Shown here: positions 9,192-17,759 of the stretch, piece after piece
Layout: every line of letters starts with the position of its first letter
How positions within the stretch are numbered: position 1 is the stretch's first letter
Source of the DNA: Cylindrospermum stagnale PCC 7417
GTDB taxonomy: Bacteria; Cyanobacteriota; Cyanobacteriia; Cyanobacteriales; Nostocaceae
Direction: 5' to 3'
DNA: 64,000 bases
NCBI RefSeq assembly: GCF_000317535.1
Contig: NC_019757.1
Span: 2,434,501 to 2,498,500 of the forward strand
Position numbers and translations under genes: made by a program
The notes under the pieces: generated by a model
Database searches by the model: none
The model's input: only the letters and a program-made list of their open reading frames with translations
What the model was told of the DNA's origin: nothing

Positions 9192-9218
9192 AATCCCCTG
9201 CTTGAATACAGGGGGATT
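9192..9218 (-). terminator. hairpin between two small exported protein genes
   Basis: AATCCCCTG (9192-9200) pairs with CAGGGGGATT (9209-9218), allowing one bulged G. It lies between the end of the gene at 9252 and the start of the gene at 9136, both on the minus strand. It could reduce read-through. Confidence 0.35.
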
Positions 9219-9251
9219 AAGTAATAACTGTAAAACTTGAGCAAAATGTTA

Positions 9252-9770
9252 TTAATTTTGAGGGCCTCCTCCTGGCATATGTTTTTCACCAGTAACCTCC
9301 TGAACTGTGCTTCTTCTATCTCTGTCTAACTGTGCCTCGCTAGCTTTTCCTGTACGCAGATGAAAATCTCTAACATCTTCACCTGATGCAGGTTGAGAAC
9401 CTATAGGATTTGCTACAGAACCAAAGATGTGTTTGCCCTCGTCAGCTTCTTTTTTTGCCAGCATAATTGGTTGACTAACCGAGGTTGAATTGATAGAAGG
9501 TTTCAGATACAAAGGGCAGTCCCTCGGAATTCTATCTTGTAACCTACCACCGAAATCTGGACAGTATCTTGTGGGAATAAAAGGTTTAGACTCCTGATTA
9601 AAAATAGGTCGAGGACAGTAACATTTTACTGACGGATTTGATGGTTCTAAGGGTTTGAAAAACTCATTTGTGGAATTAGCCAACGCAGCTTGACCAAAAA
9701 CAACTGACGGAACAGTACTAGCTAATAGTGTCAGTAAGTAACCACAACGGCGTAAATTTTTGAAGTTCAT
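9252..9770 (-). CDS. exported cysteine-containing protein, paralogue A
   Basis: The 172-residue product starts at the ATG at 9770, directly ahead of a signal peptide (MNFKNLRRCGYLLTLLASTVPSVVFGQAALA). I rejected the longer upstream frame because its DNA matches the noncoding leader of paralogue B. The mature protein carries CYCPRP, YCPDFGGRLQDRIPRDCPLYL and a KKEADEG segment, so cysteines come in a CxC...YCP...CP pattern. Its first 110 residues and about 150 bases of leader are near-identical to the gene at 13926. The C-termini differ completely: this one ends DRRSTVQEVTGEKHMPGGGPQN. I do not recognise a family. The conserved export signal, conserved cysteines and variable tail suggest secreted effectors or signals with swapped C-termini, which is inference. 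Confidence 0.75.
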   Translation of the reverse strand: MNFKNLRRCGYLLTLLASTVPSVVFGQAALANSTNEFFKPLEPSNPSVKCYCPRPIFNQESKPFIPTRYCPDFGGRLQDRIPRDCPLYLKPSINSTSVSQPIMLAKKEADEGKHIFGSVANPIGSQPASGEDVRDFHLRTGKASEAQLDRDRRSTVQEVTGEKHMPGGGPQN

Positions 9771-9919
9771 AACTAATGTTCCTGTAATTTTCTGTGGATT
9801 TATATTTACTGTATGTAAGTATTTTGAGTTTGTCCGTAATAAAAAGTTATACAAGGTTAGTAAATTTGACGGTATAATTTGCTGTAATTAAATTGCCAAA
9901 GTTATAAAAAGTTAGTTGC
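9437..9919 (-). repeat. left arm of a ~490-bp imperfect inverted repeat
   Basis: This arm runs from inside the exported protein gene (KKEADEG codons) through its leader to GTTAGTTGC at 9911-9919. It matches, inverted, the segment 13777-14270. The noncoding outer part (reading AAATTGCCAAAGTTATAAAA and on) is as conserved as the coding part. The arms enclose only the STAND-WD40 gene. Confidence 0.8.
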
Positions 9920-9940
9920 TATGTAAGTTGATTTCTAATC

Positions 9941-12900
9941 ATGAATTCAAAAGATCCACTCCTGTCGGGTAAAGAAGCACTAGCCATTATTGATACAGTT
10001 ATCAGTCCGGAAAGATTGAGTAACATTCAGCAAGATGTGTTTCCCGAAATGTGGGAAGGGTTAACCTATGATCAAATTGCAGAAAAATTAGGTTATCAGC
10101 CTGATTACATTAAATATGTAGGGTTTCAACTGTGGCGTTTATTGACTGAAGCCTTTGGTGAAAAAGTGACGAAAAGTAACTTTCGGTCAGTGCTGCGACG
10201 GCATTCGGGGAAAAACTCAAGCCAAGGAGATGAGAAACGCAGTGATACTGAAGACAAGCTGACACCCCTATCCAGCGAAGCTTCCGAATTACAGCGCCAA
10301 TGCTACCAAGACTGGGGGGATGCGGTTGATGTTTCTACGTTTTACGGACGTGCAAGCGATCGCGAAATACTCTTTGAGTGGATAGTGCGTGATCGCTGTC
10401 GTCTGATCACCCTGCAAGGGATGGGTGGGATTGGTAAAACCACACTAGCAGTCAAGGTTGCAGAAGATAGCCGAGATGCCTTTGAGTATATTTTTTGGCG
10501 TTCTCTACGCAATGCGCCGCCTATAAATAATATATTGTCAGACTTAGTTAAATTTTTATCTAATCAGCAAGAAACAAATTTACCCGACACCGACGAAGCG
10601 CAACTAATATTGTTAATGAAATATTTAAATTCATCACGGTGTTTAATTATCTTAGATAACGTTGAAACAATTCTAATTAGTGGTGCAAGTGCGGGAAATT
10701 ATCGGGAAGAATATGAAAGTTATGGACAGCTATTTCGGTATATTACTGAAGTATCCCATCAAAGCTGCTTATTACTGACTAGCCGCGAGAAACCGAGAGG
10801 TTTAGCCTTGAAAGAAGGGAAAAATTTTCCAGTTCGTTCCCTACAACTTAGAGGTTTAAGTGAGTTAGAAATACACGATTTTTTTACAGAGAAAGGTTTT
10901 TCCGCATCGCCTGAGCAGGAGCAATTATTAACTGTACGTTATGACGGTAATCCTTTGGCTTTGAAAATAGTTGCAAATACAACTCAAGAATTATTTGCTG
11001 GAGATATATCCCAATTCCTAGACTGCAACACATCTGTTTTTGGCGATATTTGGGAACTGTTAGACCAACAGTGTGAACGGTTATCTTATTTAGAAAAGCA
11101 AGTAATGTACTGGTTGGTAATCAATCGAGAAGCAGTTTCTATTGCTGAACTACGAGAGGATATTGTACCACCTGTATCGACAAGAGAACTCCTTGAATCA
11201 CTAGAGTCTTTAAAAGCGAGGTCATTAATTGAAGCCAGTAATCATACTGCTAACAATACGATAAATTTTACTCAACAACCTGTTGTCATGGAATACATGA
11301 CAGAAAAATTAATTACTGCTGTATTTAATGAAATTACTACAGGTAGAATTTCGATTTTTAACTCTTATGCCTTGATAAAATCTACTGCTAAAGACTATAT
11401 TCGCGAGTCGCAAATATGCTTGTTAGTTAAACCATTAGTTGATAAATTACTAACACATTTTGGAAATCAAAATAGACTAGAAGATTATTTTCATCACGCC
11501 GTTATTAACTTACGCAATCATCCCCAAATTCAACCGGGATATGCTGGAGGCAATATTCTGAATTTACTCTGCTACATCAGGGCAAATTTAGAAAATGCAG
11601 ATTTTTCAAACCTCACGGTTTGGCAGGCCTATCTGAAAAATATTAATTTAAATCGCATCAACTTCCAAAATTCTGATTTATCAAAGTCGGTCTTTACAGA
11701 AACTTTTGGCAGTATTTTAGCAGTGGCATTTAGTCCCGATGGAAAAGTTTTAGCGACTGGTGGCGTTGAGGGTGAGGTACAATTATGGCAAGTCGCTGAC
11801 GGAAAACTACTTTCGAGATGGAATGCACATACCCGTTGGATTCTTTCACTGGCTTTTAGTCCAAACGGTCAAATGCTAGCTACTGGCAGCGATGATAAAA
11901 GCGTAAAGTTATGGGATGCTAACACAGGCATTTGCTTGAAAACAATTCAAGGACATACCAGTTGGGTATTTGATGTGGTCTTCAGTCCGCATGGCCAAGC
12001 ACTTGCCAGTGTTGGTGATGAATATACTGTGAAATTATGGGATGTCTATAATGGTCAACTATTAAAAACTTTTACAGGACACAGCACCCAACCCCACTCA
12101 ATCGCTTTCAGTCCTGACGGTCAAATCCTAGCTAGTAGTGCAAATGACAAAACTATTAGGTTATGGAACATAAATACAGGTGAGTTACTCAAAACTTTCC
12201 AAGGACAAAGCTATTTTGTACAGGCTATTGCTTTTAGTCCTGACGGTAGAACTCTTGCAAGCGTGGGCGATGACTATATTATCCAGTTATGGAACTTAAG
12301 AACGGACGAATTACTTAATACTTTCCAGGGACACGTTTCTTTTGTGCAATCAATTGCGTTTAGCCCTGATGGTAAAATTCTTGCTAGTGGCAGTCATGAC
12401 AAAACCGTGAAGTTGTGGGATGTGGCTGTGGGTATTTGTAAGAAAACTTTGCAAGGACATACTAGTCAAGTTTGGTCAATTGCTTTTAGTCCTGATGGAG
12501 AAAAGATTGTTAGCAGCAGTGACGACCATACTGTTAAGCTATGGGATACTGCGACCGGGCAATGTCTAAGAAATTTCAAAGGATACACTAATGCATTTCG
12601 ATTAATTGCCTTTAGTCCCGACGGGAAAACCTTAGTAAGCGGTAGCGGTGACTCCCAGGTAAGATTGTGGAACGTTGAGGAAGGTGCATGTCTAAAAACC
12701 TTGCCCGGACATACCAGTTTAGTTGTATCGGTTGCCTTTAGTCCTAACGGTAACACCTTAGCAAGTGGCAGTAGCGCAGTTAAGTTATGGGACTCTAGCA
12801 CGGGTTTATGTCTGAAGACTTTGCACGGACATAGTAATTGGGTTTGGTCGGTGAATTTTAGTCCTGATGGCAACACTTTATTGACTGGTAGCGGCGATCG

Positions 12901-13606
12901 CACTTTAAAATTGTGGGATGTCCAGACAGGTGAGTGCTTAAAAACATTACAAGGTCATACTGATTGGGTTTGGTGTACTGTTTTTAGTCCTAATGGTCAA
13001 ACTCTGGCAAGCGCCAGCGGAGACCGTAGCGCGAAACTCTGGGATGCTAATACAGGTGTATGCTTGATCACTCTCAAAGGGCATCGCAATGGTGTATGGT
13101 CGATCGCTTTTAGTCCTGATGGTAAACTTGCAGCTACCGCCAGCGATGACCGCACGATAAAATTGTGGGATGTAATTAGAGATAATAGCGATCACCTACA
13201 GTGGGGCGTAGCCCATCGCTTACTATCTGGTAAATGTATCAAAACCTTAGAAGGGCATACCAGTGGTGTTTATTTTGTGATATTTAGCCCTGATGGTTCG
13301 CTACTTGCTACAGCCGGTGATGACCAAACGGTGCGAATATGGGACGCAAATACTGGAGTATGTCTCAACATTTTAACAGGACATAGCAATCGGGTGTGGT
13401 CAGTGAAGTTTAGCCCCGACGGTGAAATGCTTGCAAGTGCAAGCCACGACGAAACGATTAAACTGTGGAATGTCAGAACTGGCGAATGCTGCAAAACGCT
13501 TCAAGCCCCACGACCTTACGAAGGAATGAATATTGCCGGAGTGAGAGGGTTAACCGATGCACAGAAAGCTTCGTTAAGAGTCCTAGGTGCGGTTGAAGTG
13601 GAGTAA
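9941..13606 (+). CDS. STAND NTPase (NB-ARC) with 14 WD40 repeats
   Basis: The 1221-residue protein has an N-terminal helical domain (about 1-88, ending [18 protein letters not shown]) of the type heading many cyanobacterial WD40-NTPases. An NB-ARC ATPase follows, with Walker [11 protein letters not shown] (159-168), Walker [11 protein letters not shown] and the sensor [12 protein letters not shown] short pentapeptide-like stretch (about 548-585, [17 protein letters not shown]) leads to 14 WD40 blades (about 590-1190), enough for two seven-bladed propellers. The tail [16 protein letters not shown]...LGAVE recurs in related cyanobacterial proteins. STAND proteins oligomerise when the sensor, here the propellers, binds a trigger, and they serve in immunity or regulated cell death. 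No effector domain is fused. Blade 12 carries an insert from a dispersed repeat (13187-13220). No clear ribosome site precedes the ATG. Confidence 0.92.
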   Translation: MNSKDPLLSGKEALAIIDTVISPERLSNIQQDVFPEMWEGLTYDQIAEKLGYQPDYIKYVGFQLWRLLTEAFGEKVTKSNFRSVLRRHSGKNSSQGDEKRSDTEDKLTPLSSEASELQRQCYQDWGDAVDVSTFYGRASDREILFEWIVRDRCRLITLQGMGGIGKTTLAVKVAEDSRDAFEYIFWRSLRNAPPINNILSDLVKFLSNQQETNLPDTDEAQLILLMKYLNSSRCLIILDNVETILISGASAGNYREEYESYGQLFRYITEVSHQSCLLLTSREKPRGLALKEGKNFPVRSLQLRGLSELEIHDFFTEKGFSASPEQEQLLTVRYDGNPLALKIVANTTQELFAGDISQFLDCNTSVFGDIWELLDQQCERLSYLEKQVMYWLVINREAVSIAELREDIVPPVSTRELLESLESLKARSLIEASNHTANNTINFTQQPVVMEYMTEKLITAVFNEITTGRISIFNSYALIKSTAKDYIRESQICLLVKPLVDKLLTHFGNQNRLEDYFHHAVINLRNHPQIQPGYAGGNILNLLCYIRANLENADFSNLTVWQAYLKNINLNRINFQNSDLSKSVFTETFGSILAVAFSPDGKVLATGGVEGEVQLWQVADGKLLSRWNAHTRWILSLAFSPNGQMLATGSDDKSVKLWDANTGICLKTIQGHTSWVFDVVFSPHGQALASVGDEYTVKLWDVYNGQLLKTFTGHSTQPHSIAFSPDGQILASSANDKTIRLWNINTGELLKTFQGQSYFVQAIAFSPDGRTLASVGDDYIIQLWNLRTDELLNTFQGHVSFVQSIAFSPDGKILASGSHDKTVKLWDVAVGICKKTLQGHTSQVWSIAFSPDGEKIVSSSDDHTVKLWDTATGQCLRNFKGYTNAFRLIAFSPDGKTLVSGSGDSQVRLWNVEEGACLKTLPGHTSLVVSVAFSPNGNTLASGSSAVKLWDSSTGLCLKTLHGHSNWVWSVNFSPDGNTLLTGSGDRTLKLWDVQTGECLKTLQGHTDWVWCTVFSPNGQTLASASGDRSAKLWDANTGVCLITLKGHRNGVWSIAFSPDGKLAATASDDRTIKLWDVIRDNSDHLQWGVAHRLLSGKCIKTLEGHTSGVYFVIFSPDGSLLATAGDDQTVRIWDANTGVCLNILTGHSNRVWSVKFSPDGEMLASASHDETIKLWNVRTGECCKTLQAPRPYEGMNIAGVRGLTDAQKASLRVLGAVEVE
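13187..13220 (+). repeat. small dispersed repeat inserted in frame in WD40 blade 12
   Basis: The segment starts AGCGATCACC and ends in GGGGCGTAGCCCATCGCT. That 18-base end is identical to the repeat in the caspase-like gene (20777-20794, opposite strand). It adds residues around [15 protein letters not shown] to an otherwise regular blade (LWDV...[10 protein letters not shown]), without a frame break. Confidence 0.6.
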
Positions 13607-13627
13607 GTTTTGTTTCATTTGATTTTC

Positions 13628-13673
13628 CGTAGCCTGCCTGCGCGGATTCCCCTTTTCTAAGGGACGCTACGCT
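13628..13673. repeat. dispersed repeat after the STAND gene
   Basis: The stretch from CCGTAGCCTGCC to GGGACGCTACGC has inverted ends (CGTAGC and GCTACG). It resembles repeats scattered through Nostoc genomes. It lies 22 bases after the STAND stop and may serve as a transcript end. Confidence 0.4.
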
Positions 13674-13776
13674 GCTTTGCATCTACCTTTGTGTAACTGT
13701 AACTTTCAGTTGTTCAAGCTTCTTTATCCGATATGAAAGCCTCTTCCAAACTCATTTTTGTAAATTAATTTAGATT

Positions 13777-14270
13777 GCAACTAACTTTTTATAACTTTGG
13801 CAATTTAATTCCAGCAAATTATAACCTCCAACTTGCTAACTTTGTATAACTTTTTATCACAGACAACCTCAAAATACTTATATACAGTAAATATAAATCC
13901 ACAGAAAATTACAGGAATATTAGTTATGAACTTGAAAAAATTACGCCGTTGTGGTTACTTACTGACACTATTAGCTAGTACTGTTCCGTCAGTTGTTTTT
14001 GGTCAAGCTGCGTTGGCTACTTCCACAAATGAGTTTTTTAAACCCTTAGAACCATCAAATACATCAGTAAACTGCTCCTGTCCTCGACCCTATCCTCCTA
14101 CTTTTAATAAAAAGTCTAAACCTTTTATTACTGAAAGATACTGTCCAGATTTCGGTGGTCGTTTCCAAAATAAAATTCCGAGGCAATGCCCTTTGTATCT
14201 GAAACCTTCTATCAATTCAACGTCAGTTACTCAACCAATTATTTTTGCAAAAAAAGAAGCTGATGAGGGA
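13777..14270 (+). repeat. right arm of the ~490-bp imperfect inverted repeat
   Basis: The arm begins GCAACTAACTTTTTATAACT, the complement of the left arm end at 9919, and runs through the leader and the first 115 codons of paralogue B. The two arms differ at scattered positions and by a few codons, so the duplication is not recent, or both copies are under selection. Confidence 0.8.
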
Positions 14271-14498
14271 AGAAGAATTTCTACACCAGGTGAAACACTT
14301 AAACAAGGACTGCGCGATGAAGCACAAACAGAACTCAATCGAGGGAATGATGCAACAGCAAACCTTCTCTATAATATGTCTGACCGTTTAAATACAGGCA
14401 ATATTAGTGAACCGGAAGCTTCTGACATCGCCAGAGAAGTAGCTACAGGAAACTTTGACCGAGCTGCCAACCTTGTTGACCGTAGTTCTCGTAATTAG
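13926..14498 (+). CDS. exported cysteine-containing protein, paralogue B
   Basis: The 190-residue product starts MNLKKLRRCGYLLTLLAS, with a signal peptide ending near ALA. It carries the same pattern as paralogue A: CSCPRP, YCPDFGGRFQNKIPRQCPLYL, KKEADEG. The C-terminal 75 residues are different (GETLKQGLRDEAQTELNRGNDATANLLYN...EPEASDIAREVATGNFDRAANLVDRSS), predicted helical and without cysteine. The start at 13926 matches the start of paralogue A. The frame continues upstream to 13833, but that part is shared noncoding leader. Two further small exported protein genes follow on the same strand, probably as one transcription unit. I do not recognise a family. Confidence 0.75.
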   Translation: MNLKKLRRCGYLLTLLASTVPSVVFGQAALATSTNEFFKPLEPSNTSVNCSCPRPYPPTFNKKSKPFITERYCPDFGGRFQNKIPRQCPLYLKPSINSTSVTQPIIFAKKEADEGRRISTPGETLKQGLRDEAQTELNRGNDATANLLYNMSDRLNTGNISEPEASDIAREVATGNFDRAANLVDRSSRN

Positions 14499-14611
14499 TG
14501 ACTAGCAATTTTGGGTGAGTATTATTCACCCAAAAAAACTCATTTTCTTCAACAACTTAGAAATGGATTCATCCCTGTTTTTTATAATCCCTGTCTACAT
14601 AGGAGGTTGTG

Positions 14612-14803
14612 GTGAATATTTCTCGATACTCTCAGCCAATAGTCATTTCAATAGTTCTAATTTCAACTGTTGCTCCCATTGTTGTAAAAGCAACAGAACT
14701 TGTTAAATTCCCTATCAAACATCCAGAACCTGTAGGTTGTATGTGCAATGGCAAGAAAGTTCCTGCAAGATTATGTCCGTTTATTCACTGTGCTGATGTT
14801 TAA
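14612..14803 (+). CDS. small exported cysteine-rich protein
   Basis: A perfect AGGAGG at 14601-14606 precedes two adjacent GTG codons (14609 and 14612). I chose 14612 for its 5-base spacing. The 63-residue product has a signal peptide (about 1-28, SQPIVISIVLISTVAPIVVKA). The short mature part of about 35 residues ends GCMCNGKKVPARLCPFIHCADV. The CxC...CP arrangement echoes the proteins at 9252 and 13926, so it may be a short member of the same set. No homologue is recognised. A GTG start this close to a consensus ribosome site supports translation. Confidence 0.65.
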   Translation: MNISRYSQPIVISIVLISTVAPIVVKATELVKFPIKHPEPVGCMCNGKKVPARLCPFIHCADV

Positions 14804-14853
14804 ACCAGCTTTGCCAATTTACTATCAATCTTATTCATTAGATGGAGAATACC

Positions 14854-15204
14854 ATGAGAATTCAACTTTTTACTCGCTTTGTAAATGTAAACCTTCTTTT
14901 ACTTTCACTACTTACTGTATCTATACAACAAGCCTTCCTTTTTGAGAACTCGGCTTTTGCTTACGATCCAGTAGAAAGAGAAGCTAAAGCTCAAGAGCGC
15001 GCCCAGGAACGTGCAAATAGAGATAAGAATCTCGTTGACCATATAGTAGGTAGAGGTTTACAGACCTCTGTAGATGCAGTAAAAAAATCTTTAAGAGAAG
15101 TTGGTAGCCCAGGTGGAGCAATTTTTGATGGAGGACGATCTGTAGTTAGAGAGTGTGCATCATGCCATTTTGGAGGAGGAGGTCGCAATCGTAATCCTAA
15201 TTGA
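14854..15204 (+). CDS. small exported protein with C-terminal CASCH motif
   Basis: The ATG at 14854 follows GGAG at 14845-14848. An earlier in-frame ATG at 14842 lies ahead of the ribosome site. The 116-residue product has a signal peptide (LLLLSLLTVSIQQAFLFENSAFA). Next comes a charged helix (EREAKAQERAQERANRDKN), a glycine-rich segment and the end RECASCHFGGGGRNRNPN. CxxCH is the haem attachment motif of c-type cytochromes, but here it stands 18 residues from the C-terminus without a visible axial ligand region. The haem reading is therefore only a possibility. It is the last gene of the small exported protein series; a hairpin follows. Confidence 0.7.
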   Translation: MRIQLFTRFVNVNLLLLSLLTVSIQQAFLFENSAFAYDPVEREAKAQERAQERANRDKNLVDHIVGRGLQTSVDAVKKSLREVGSPGGAIFDGGRSVVRECASCHFGGGGRNRNPN

Positions 15205-15241
15205 CTTGATGATACAATTTTAAGGTAGAGTCTAAAAAAAT

Positions 15242-15297
15242 GGGTTTATTTCAGTAGTAAATCGGAAATATGCAGATTTATATCAAGAAATAAACCC
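15242..15297 (+). terminator. inverted repeat after the small exported protein genes
   Basis: GGGTTTATTTC (15242-15252) pairs with GAAATAAACCC (15287-15297) over a 34-base loop. It follows the CASCH protein stop by about 40 bases and separates that unit from the patatin gene promoter. Confidence 0.4.
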
Positions 15298-15336
15298 GGA
15301 TTGTAGCCTTTACGAATGTCTTTTATAAACATCGTT

Positions 15337-15371
15337 TGATAATTATCATAATTTATTTATGATAATTATCA
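15337..15371 (+). promoter_or_regulatory. two AT-rich palindromes upstream of the patatin gene
   Basis: TGATAATTATCA occurs at 15337-15348 and again at 15360-15371. Each is a perfect 12-bp palindrome, with centres 23 bp apart, and together they form a larger 15-bp inverted repeat. They lie just upstream of a TTGACA at 15381-15386. The GATAAT half-sites recall Fur-type boxes, but the spacing is not that of a classical Fur box, so the regulator is unknown. Confidence 0.5.
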
Positions 15372-15380
15372 TCAACTGGA

Positions 15381-15408
15381 TTGACAAATTTCCTAATTGT
15401 GTTATTGC
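15381..15408 (+). promoter_or_regulatory. probable promoter of the patatin gene
   Basis: TTGACA at 15381-15386 is followed, after 16 bases, by TATTGC at 15403-15408. The -35 element is perfect and the -10 is weak. The start codon is 31 bases further on, with a GAGG ribosome site at 15427-15430. Confidence 0.45.
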
Positions 15409-15438
15409 TCATCAGAATAATGTATTGAGGTAAAATTA

Positions 15439-17112
15439 ATGCCAAAAAAACTTGCTGTTGTCATCAGTGGAGCAGTATCGCTAGGAAGTTATGAAGCTGG
15501 CGTTATGTATGAAGTTCTGGAAGCGATAGCCAGACATAATGGAAATGCGAAAAGTAATGAGGAACGCATTGAAATTGATGTAATTACAGGAGCTTCAGCA
15601 GGTGGTATGACGGCTTGTATTTTAGCCCAGCATCTAATTTGTGGCGATCAGGCTCCATCGGATAATCCAGAACAGTCTCTGCGACAACCGTATAATAATC
15701 CGCTATACAATGCATGGGTAAAAGAAGTTGATATTCGCGAATTACTTCAAGTTGAAGAAAAGGATCAGAAATACTCACTTCTACAAACAGCAGTTGTCGA
15801 AGAAATTGGGAAGAAATATCTGCAAGATGAACCTAAGATGAATCAGAGACATCCAGCCGCAGCGTCTGAGATTCACGTTGGTATCGCTATGTCCAACCTC
15901 TCTGGCTTTAATTTCCCCATTTCAACCGACTATACTCGTTCAAGTAAAGACCAAAAAGAGGGAACACAGCAGTTTTCATATACCCGCTATAAGGATCAAT
16001 TCTTCTGTGTCGCTCATCGTAATGAATCTGGTGATGCGACGCTTACTGAAATAGATCGAAAGACAATAAGAGATCCAGAGACAAATCAAGAGCTAATAGA
16101 GTGGAAAAAGTTCAGAGATAAAGATACTAATTGGAAAGAACTACGCGAAGTTGGTCTTTCGTCAGGTGCATTTCCCTTTGCCTTTCGAGCTAGGAAAATT
16201 CAACGTTTTGGCGGTCTTGGCAAGCGTAAGCATCGGGATAGTGAGTACCTATACACGGATGGTGGTGTTTTTGAAAATGAGCCTATTGGTATGGCTAAAA
16301 TCCTAGTTGATAAGATTGATCATCAATATCCATCTAGCAAGAGGTACTACCTTTATATTGCACCAGGTCAACGCAAATTACCTGAGAATCCTTTTACCCA
16401 AAAAGATGACGACCTCTTGGTAACAGGAATTGCTTTGTTGAATTCAATTTTTCACCAATCTCGCTTCCAGGATTGGGTCATGGAAGAGATGGATGCTCCG
16501 GTATTCTCAATTACGGCTAGTGACTTTGAATTAATTGGGGATGTTTTCTCAGCCTTTGGTGGGTTTCTTGAGGAGAAGTTTCGTGCCTATGATTACAACA
16601 TTGGTCGTGAACGTGCTAAATTTGAACTCTCTGATCCGACTGCTCAAAGTCAACTCCAAGATTTAATCAAAAATGAAGTTGATAATATGCCATCTATTGA
16701 GTGGAAAGTGAATTGCAAGATTGGCAGCAAAGATGTAAAGAGTTGGGCTGAAGCAAAAGAAAACTTGATTCAATTAGCACAACCGCGCTCAATAAAAGGA
16801 GAACTATTGCAAATTGATCAACTTGCTAAAAGAGATCAATTTGCAGAACTACGTGAGTTAATGAAAGAAGTTGACGTAGATACACGCGATAAAATTATAC
16901 AACAGTTAACTTTGCGACTAGAATCTTTGATTAATTTAATCAATGACTATTTAGGGTCATTTGATAATAACAATGATGGTTCTTTTTTATCTAAATTGGG
17001 GAGTCGGGTTAAGTTCAATACAAGAGAACGCATCGGAAAACCTTTAACAAAGATTGTTTTGACACGGGCGCTTGAATTCTGGCTGCGAAGAAGTATACTT
17101 CCGCAGAAATGA
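15439..17112 (+). CDS. patatin-like phospholipase
   Basis: The 557-residue protein has the patatin hydrolase core: a glycine-rich entry VVISGAVSLGSYEAG (residues 7-21), the nucleophile elbow GASAG with Ser53, and the catalytic DGG with Asp274 (LYTDGGVFENEP). It should hydrolyse membrane phospholipids or related esters by a Ser-Asp dyad. No signal peptide is present, so it acts from the cytosolic side. The C-terminal 200 residues are helical and charged without a recognised domain. Patatins serve as toxic effectors in several bacterial immune systems, and this gene shares a bounded block with a STAND ATPase that lacks its own effector; a link is inferred. GAGG lies 8 bases before the ATG. Confidence 0.9.
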   Translation: MPKKLAVVISGAVSLGSYEAGVMYEVLEAIARHNGNAKSNEERIEIDVITGASAGGMTACILAQHLICGDQAPSDNPEQSLRQPYNNPLYNAWVKEVDIRELLQVEEKDQKYSLLQTAVVEEIGKKYLQDEPKMNQRHPAAASEIHVGIAMSNLSGFNFPISTDYTRSSKDQKEGTQQFSYTRYKDQFFCVAHRNESGDATLTEIDRKTIRDPETNQELIEWKKFRDKDTNWKELREVGLSSGAFPFAFRARKIQRFGGLGKRKHRDSEYLYTDGGVFENEPIGMAKILVDKIDHQYPSSKRYYLYIAPGQRKLPENPFTQKDDDLLVTGIALLNSIFHQSRFQDWVMEEMDAPVFSITASDFELIGDVFSAFGGFLEEKFRAYDYNIGRERAKFELSDPTAQSQLQDLIKNEVDNMPSIEWKVNCKIGSKDVKSWAEAKENLIQLAQPRSIKGELLQIDQLAKRDQFAELRELMKEVDVDTRDKIIQQLTLRLESLINLINDYLGSFDNNNDGSFLSKLGSRVKFNTRERIGKPLTKIVLTRALEFWLRRSILPQK

Positions 17113-17248
17113 TTCCAGGAATCAAAGTACTGCTGCAAGCCCCAAGCGTCGCCTCAAGACTTTATTTAAAACACAAATCAGCAGCCATCGACCCCAGTCT
17201 CACCTATAGGGACGAGGTGGGTGTCGTCTTGAGAGTTAATGAAACGAT

Positions 17249-17276
17249 TGAAAGCCTGTTTCAAAGTAGGCTTTCA
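17249..17276 (+). terminator. hairpin downstream of the patatin gene
   Basis: TGAAAGCCT (17249-17257) and AGGCTTTCA (17268-17276) form a 9-bp stem with a 10-base loop, followed by CTTATT. It lies 137 bases after the patatin stop and just inside the right end of the 23-bp-bounded block. Confidence 0.5.
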
Positions 17277-17303
17277 CTTATTGGAGAAAAGTGATGTTTA
17301 GAT

Positions 17304-17326
17304 AACTCAACCACCATCCTGACTAG
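17304..17326. repeat. right 23-bp direct repeat, possible attachment site
   Basis: This is an exact copy of 8530-8552 in the same orientation. It contains the stop codon and last five codons of the minus-strand gene at 17307. Taking out 8553-17326 would leave the M28 gene and that gene converging with overlapping 3' ends, which is a natural ancestral arrangement. Confidence 0.65.
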
Positions 17327-17759
17327 TATTTAGTTGAGGGAAGGTGAGAGTCCAGTTATGTTTATCATTGAGATGAAAGTACAAACCTTGGAAAATTAGC
17401 TGCAAAGCGCTGCGAGTTCTGATATAGTCCCTCACAAGATGAGTTCCTGGTTCAGCAAAAATGTCATCAAAATTTTGCCTGTAGCCATAAGGCCGGGAAC
17501 AGTCGCTACCAAAACCTTTGACTGATAATACAAAAAATGGGGTTTGTTTATATTCGTCGGGAACCATAAAGATTCCATATACTTGATGTTCACCAAGCCA
17601 CGGCTGAACAACAACTTTAGTAGCCTGTACTTGAAATTTTGGGGTTTTTGATTTCAGAAAAGCTTCTGAGTTGCAATCAGAATCATTTACAGGCCACCAG
17701 AGTGTAATAATCAGCAGCGAGAGCAGCAGAATTAATGTATAAGTATTTAGGCGACGCAT
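17307..17759 (-). CDS. hypothetical protein with N-terminal membrane anchor
   Basis: The ATG at 17759 opens directly on a membrane or signal helix (MRRLNTYTLILLLSLLIITLWW), so I prefer it to the longer frame that starts at 17948 with a cysteine run. The remaining 125 residues form a soluble domain with two cysteines (DSDCNSE and GSDCSRP) and aromatic-rich strands. I do not recognise a family. Its 3' end lies in the right 23-bp repeat and would converge with the M28 peptidase gene if the intervening block were removed. No ribosome site is evident. Confidence 0.55.
   Translation of the reverse strand: MRRLNTYTLILLLSLLIITLWWPVNDSDCNSEAFLKSKTPKFQVQATKVVVQPWLGEHQVYGIFMVPDEYKQTPFFVLSVKGFGSDCSRPYGYRQNFDDIFAEPGTHLVRDYIRTRSALQLIFQGLYFHLNDKHNWTLTFPQLNTSQDGG

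Noticed and set aside
14515-14706. 63-codon frame in another phase over the cysteine-rich gene at 14612
   Set aside because: The gene at 14612 has a perfect AGGAGG and a signal peptide; this frame has neither.
17249-17276. Possible CRISPR repeat unit (ATTGAAAGCC... form)
   Set aside because: Only one unit is present without spacers. It forms a hairpin suited to a terminator.
8553-17303. Integrase or transposase inside the repeat-bounded block
   Set aside because: I read all frames in the block and found no recombinase motif. The block has no visible mobility gene of its own.
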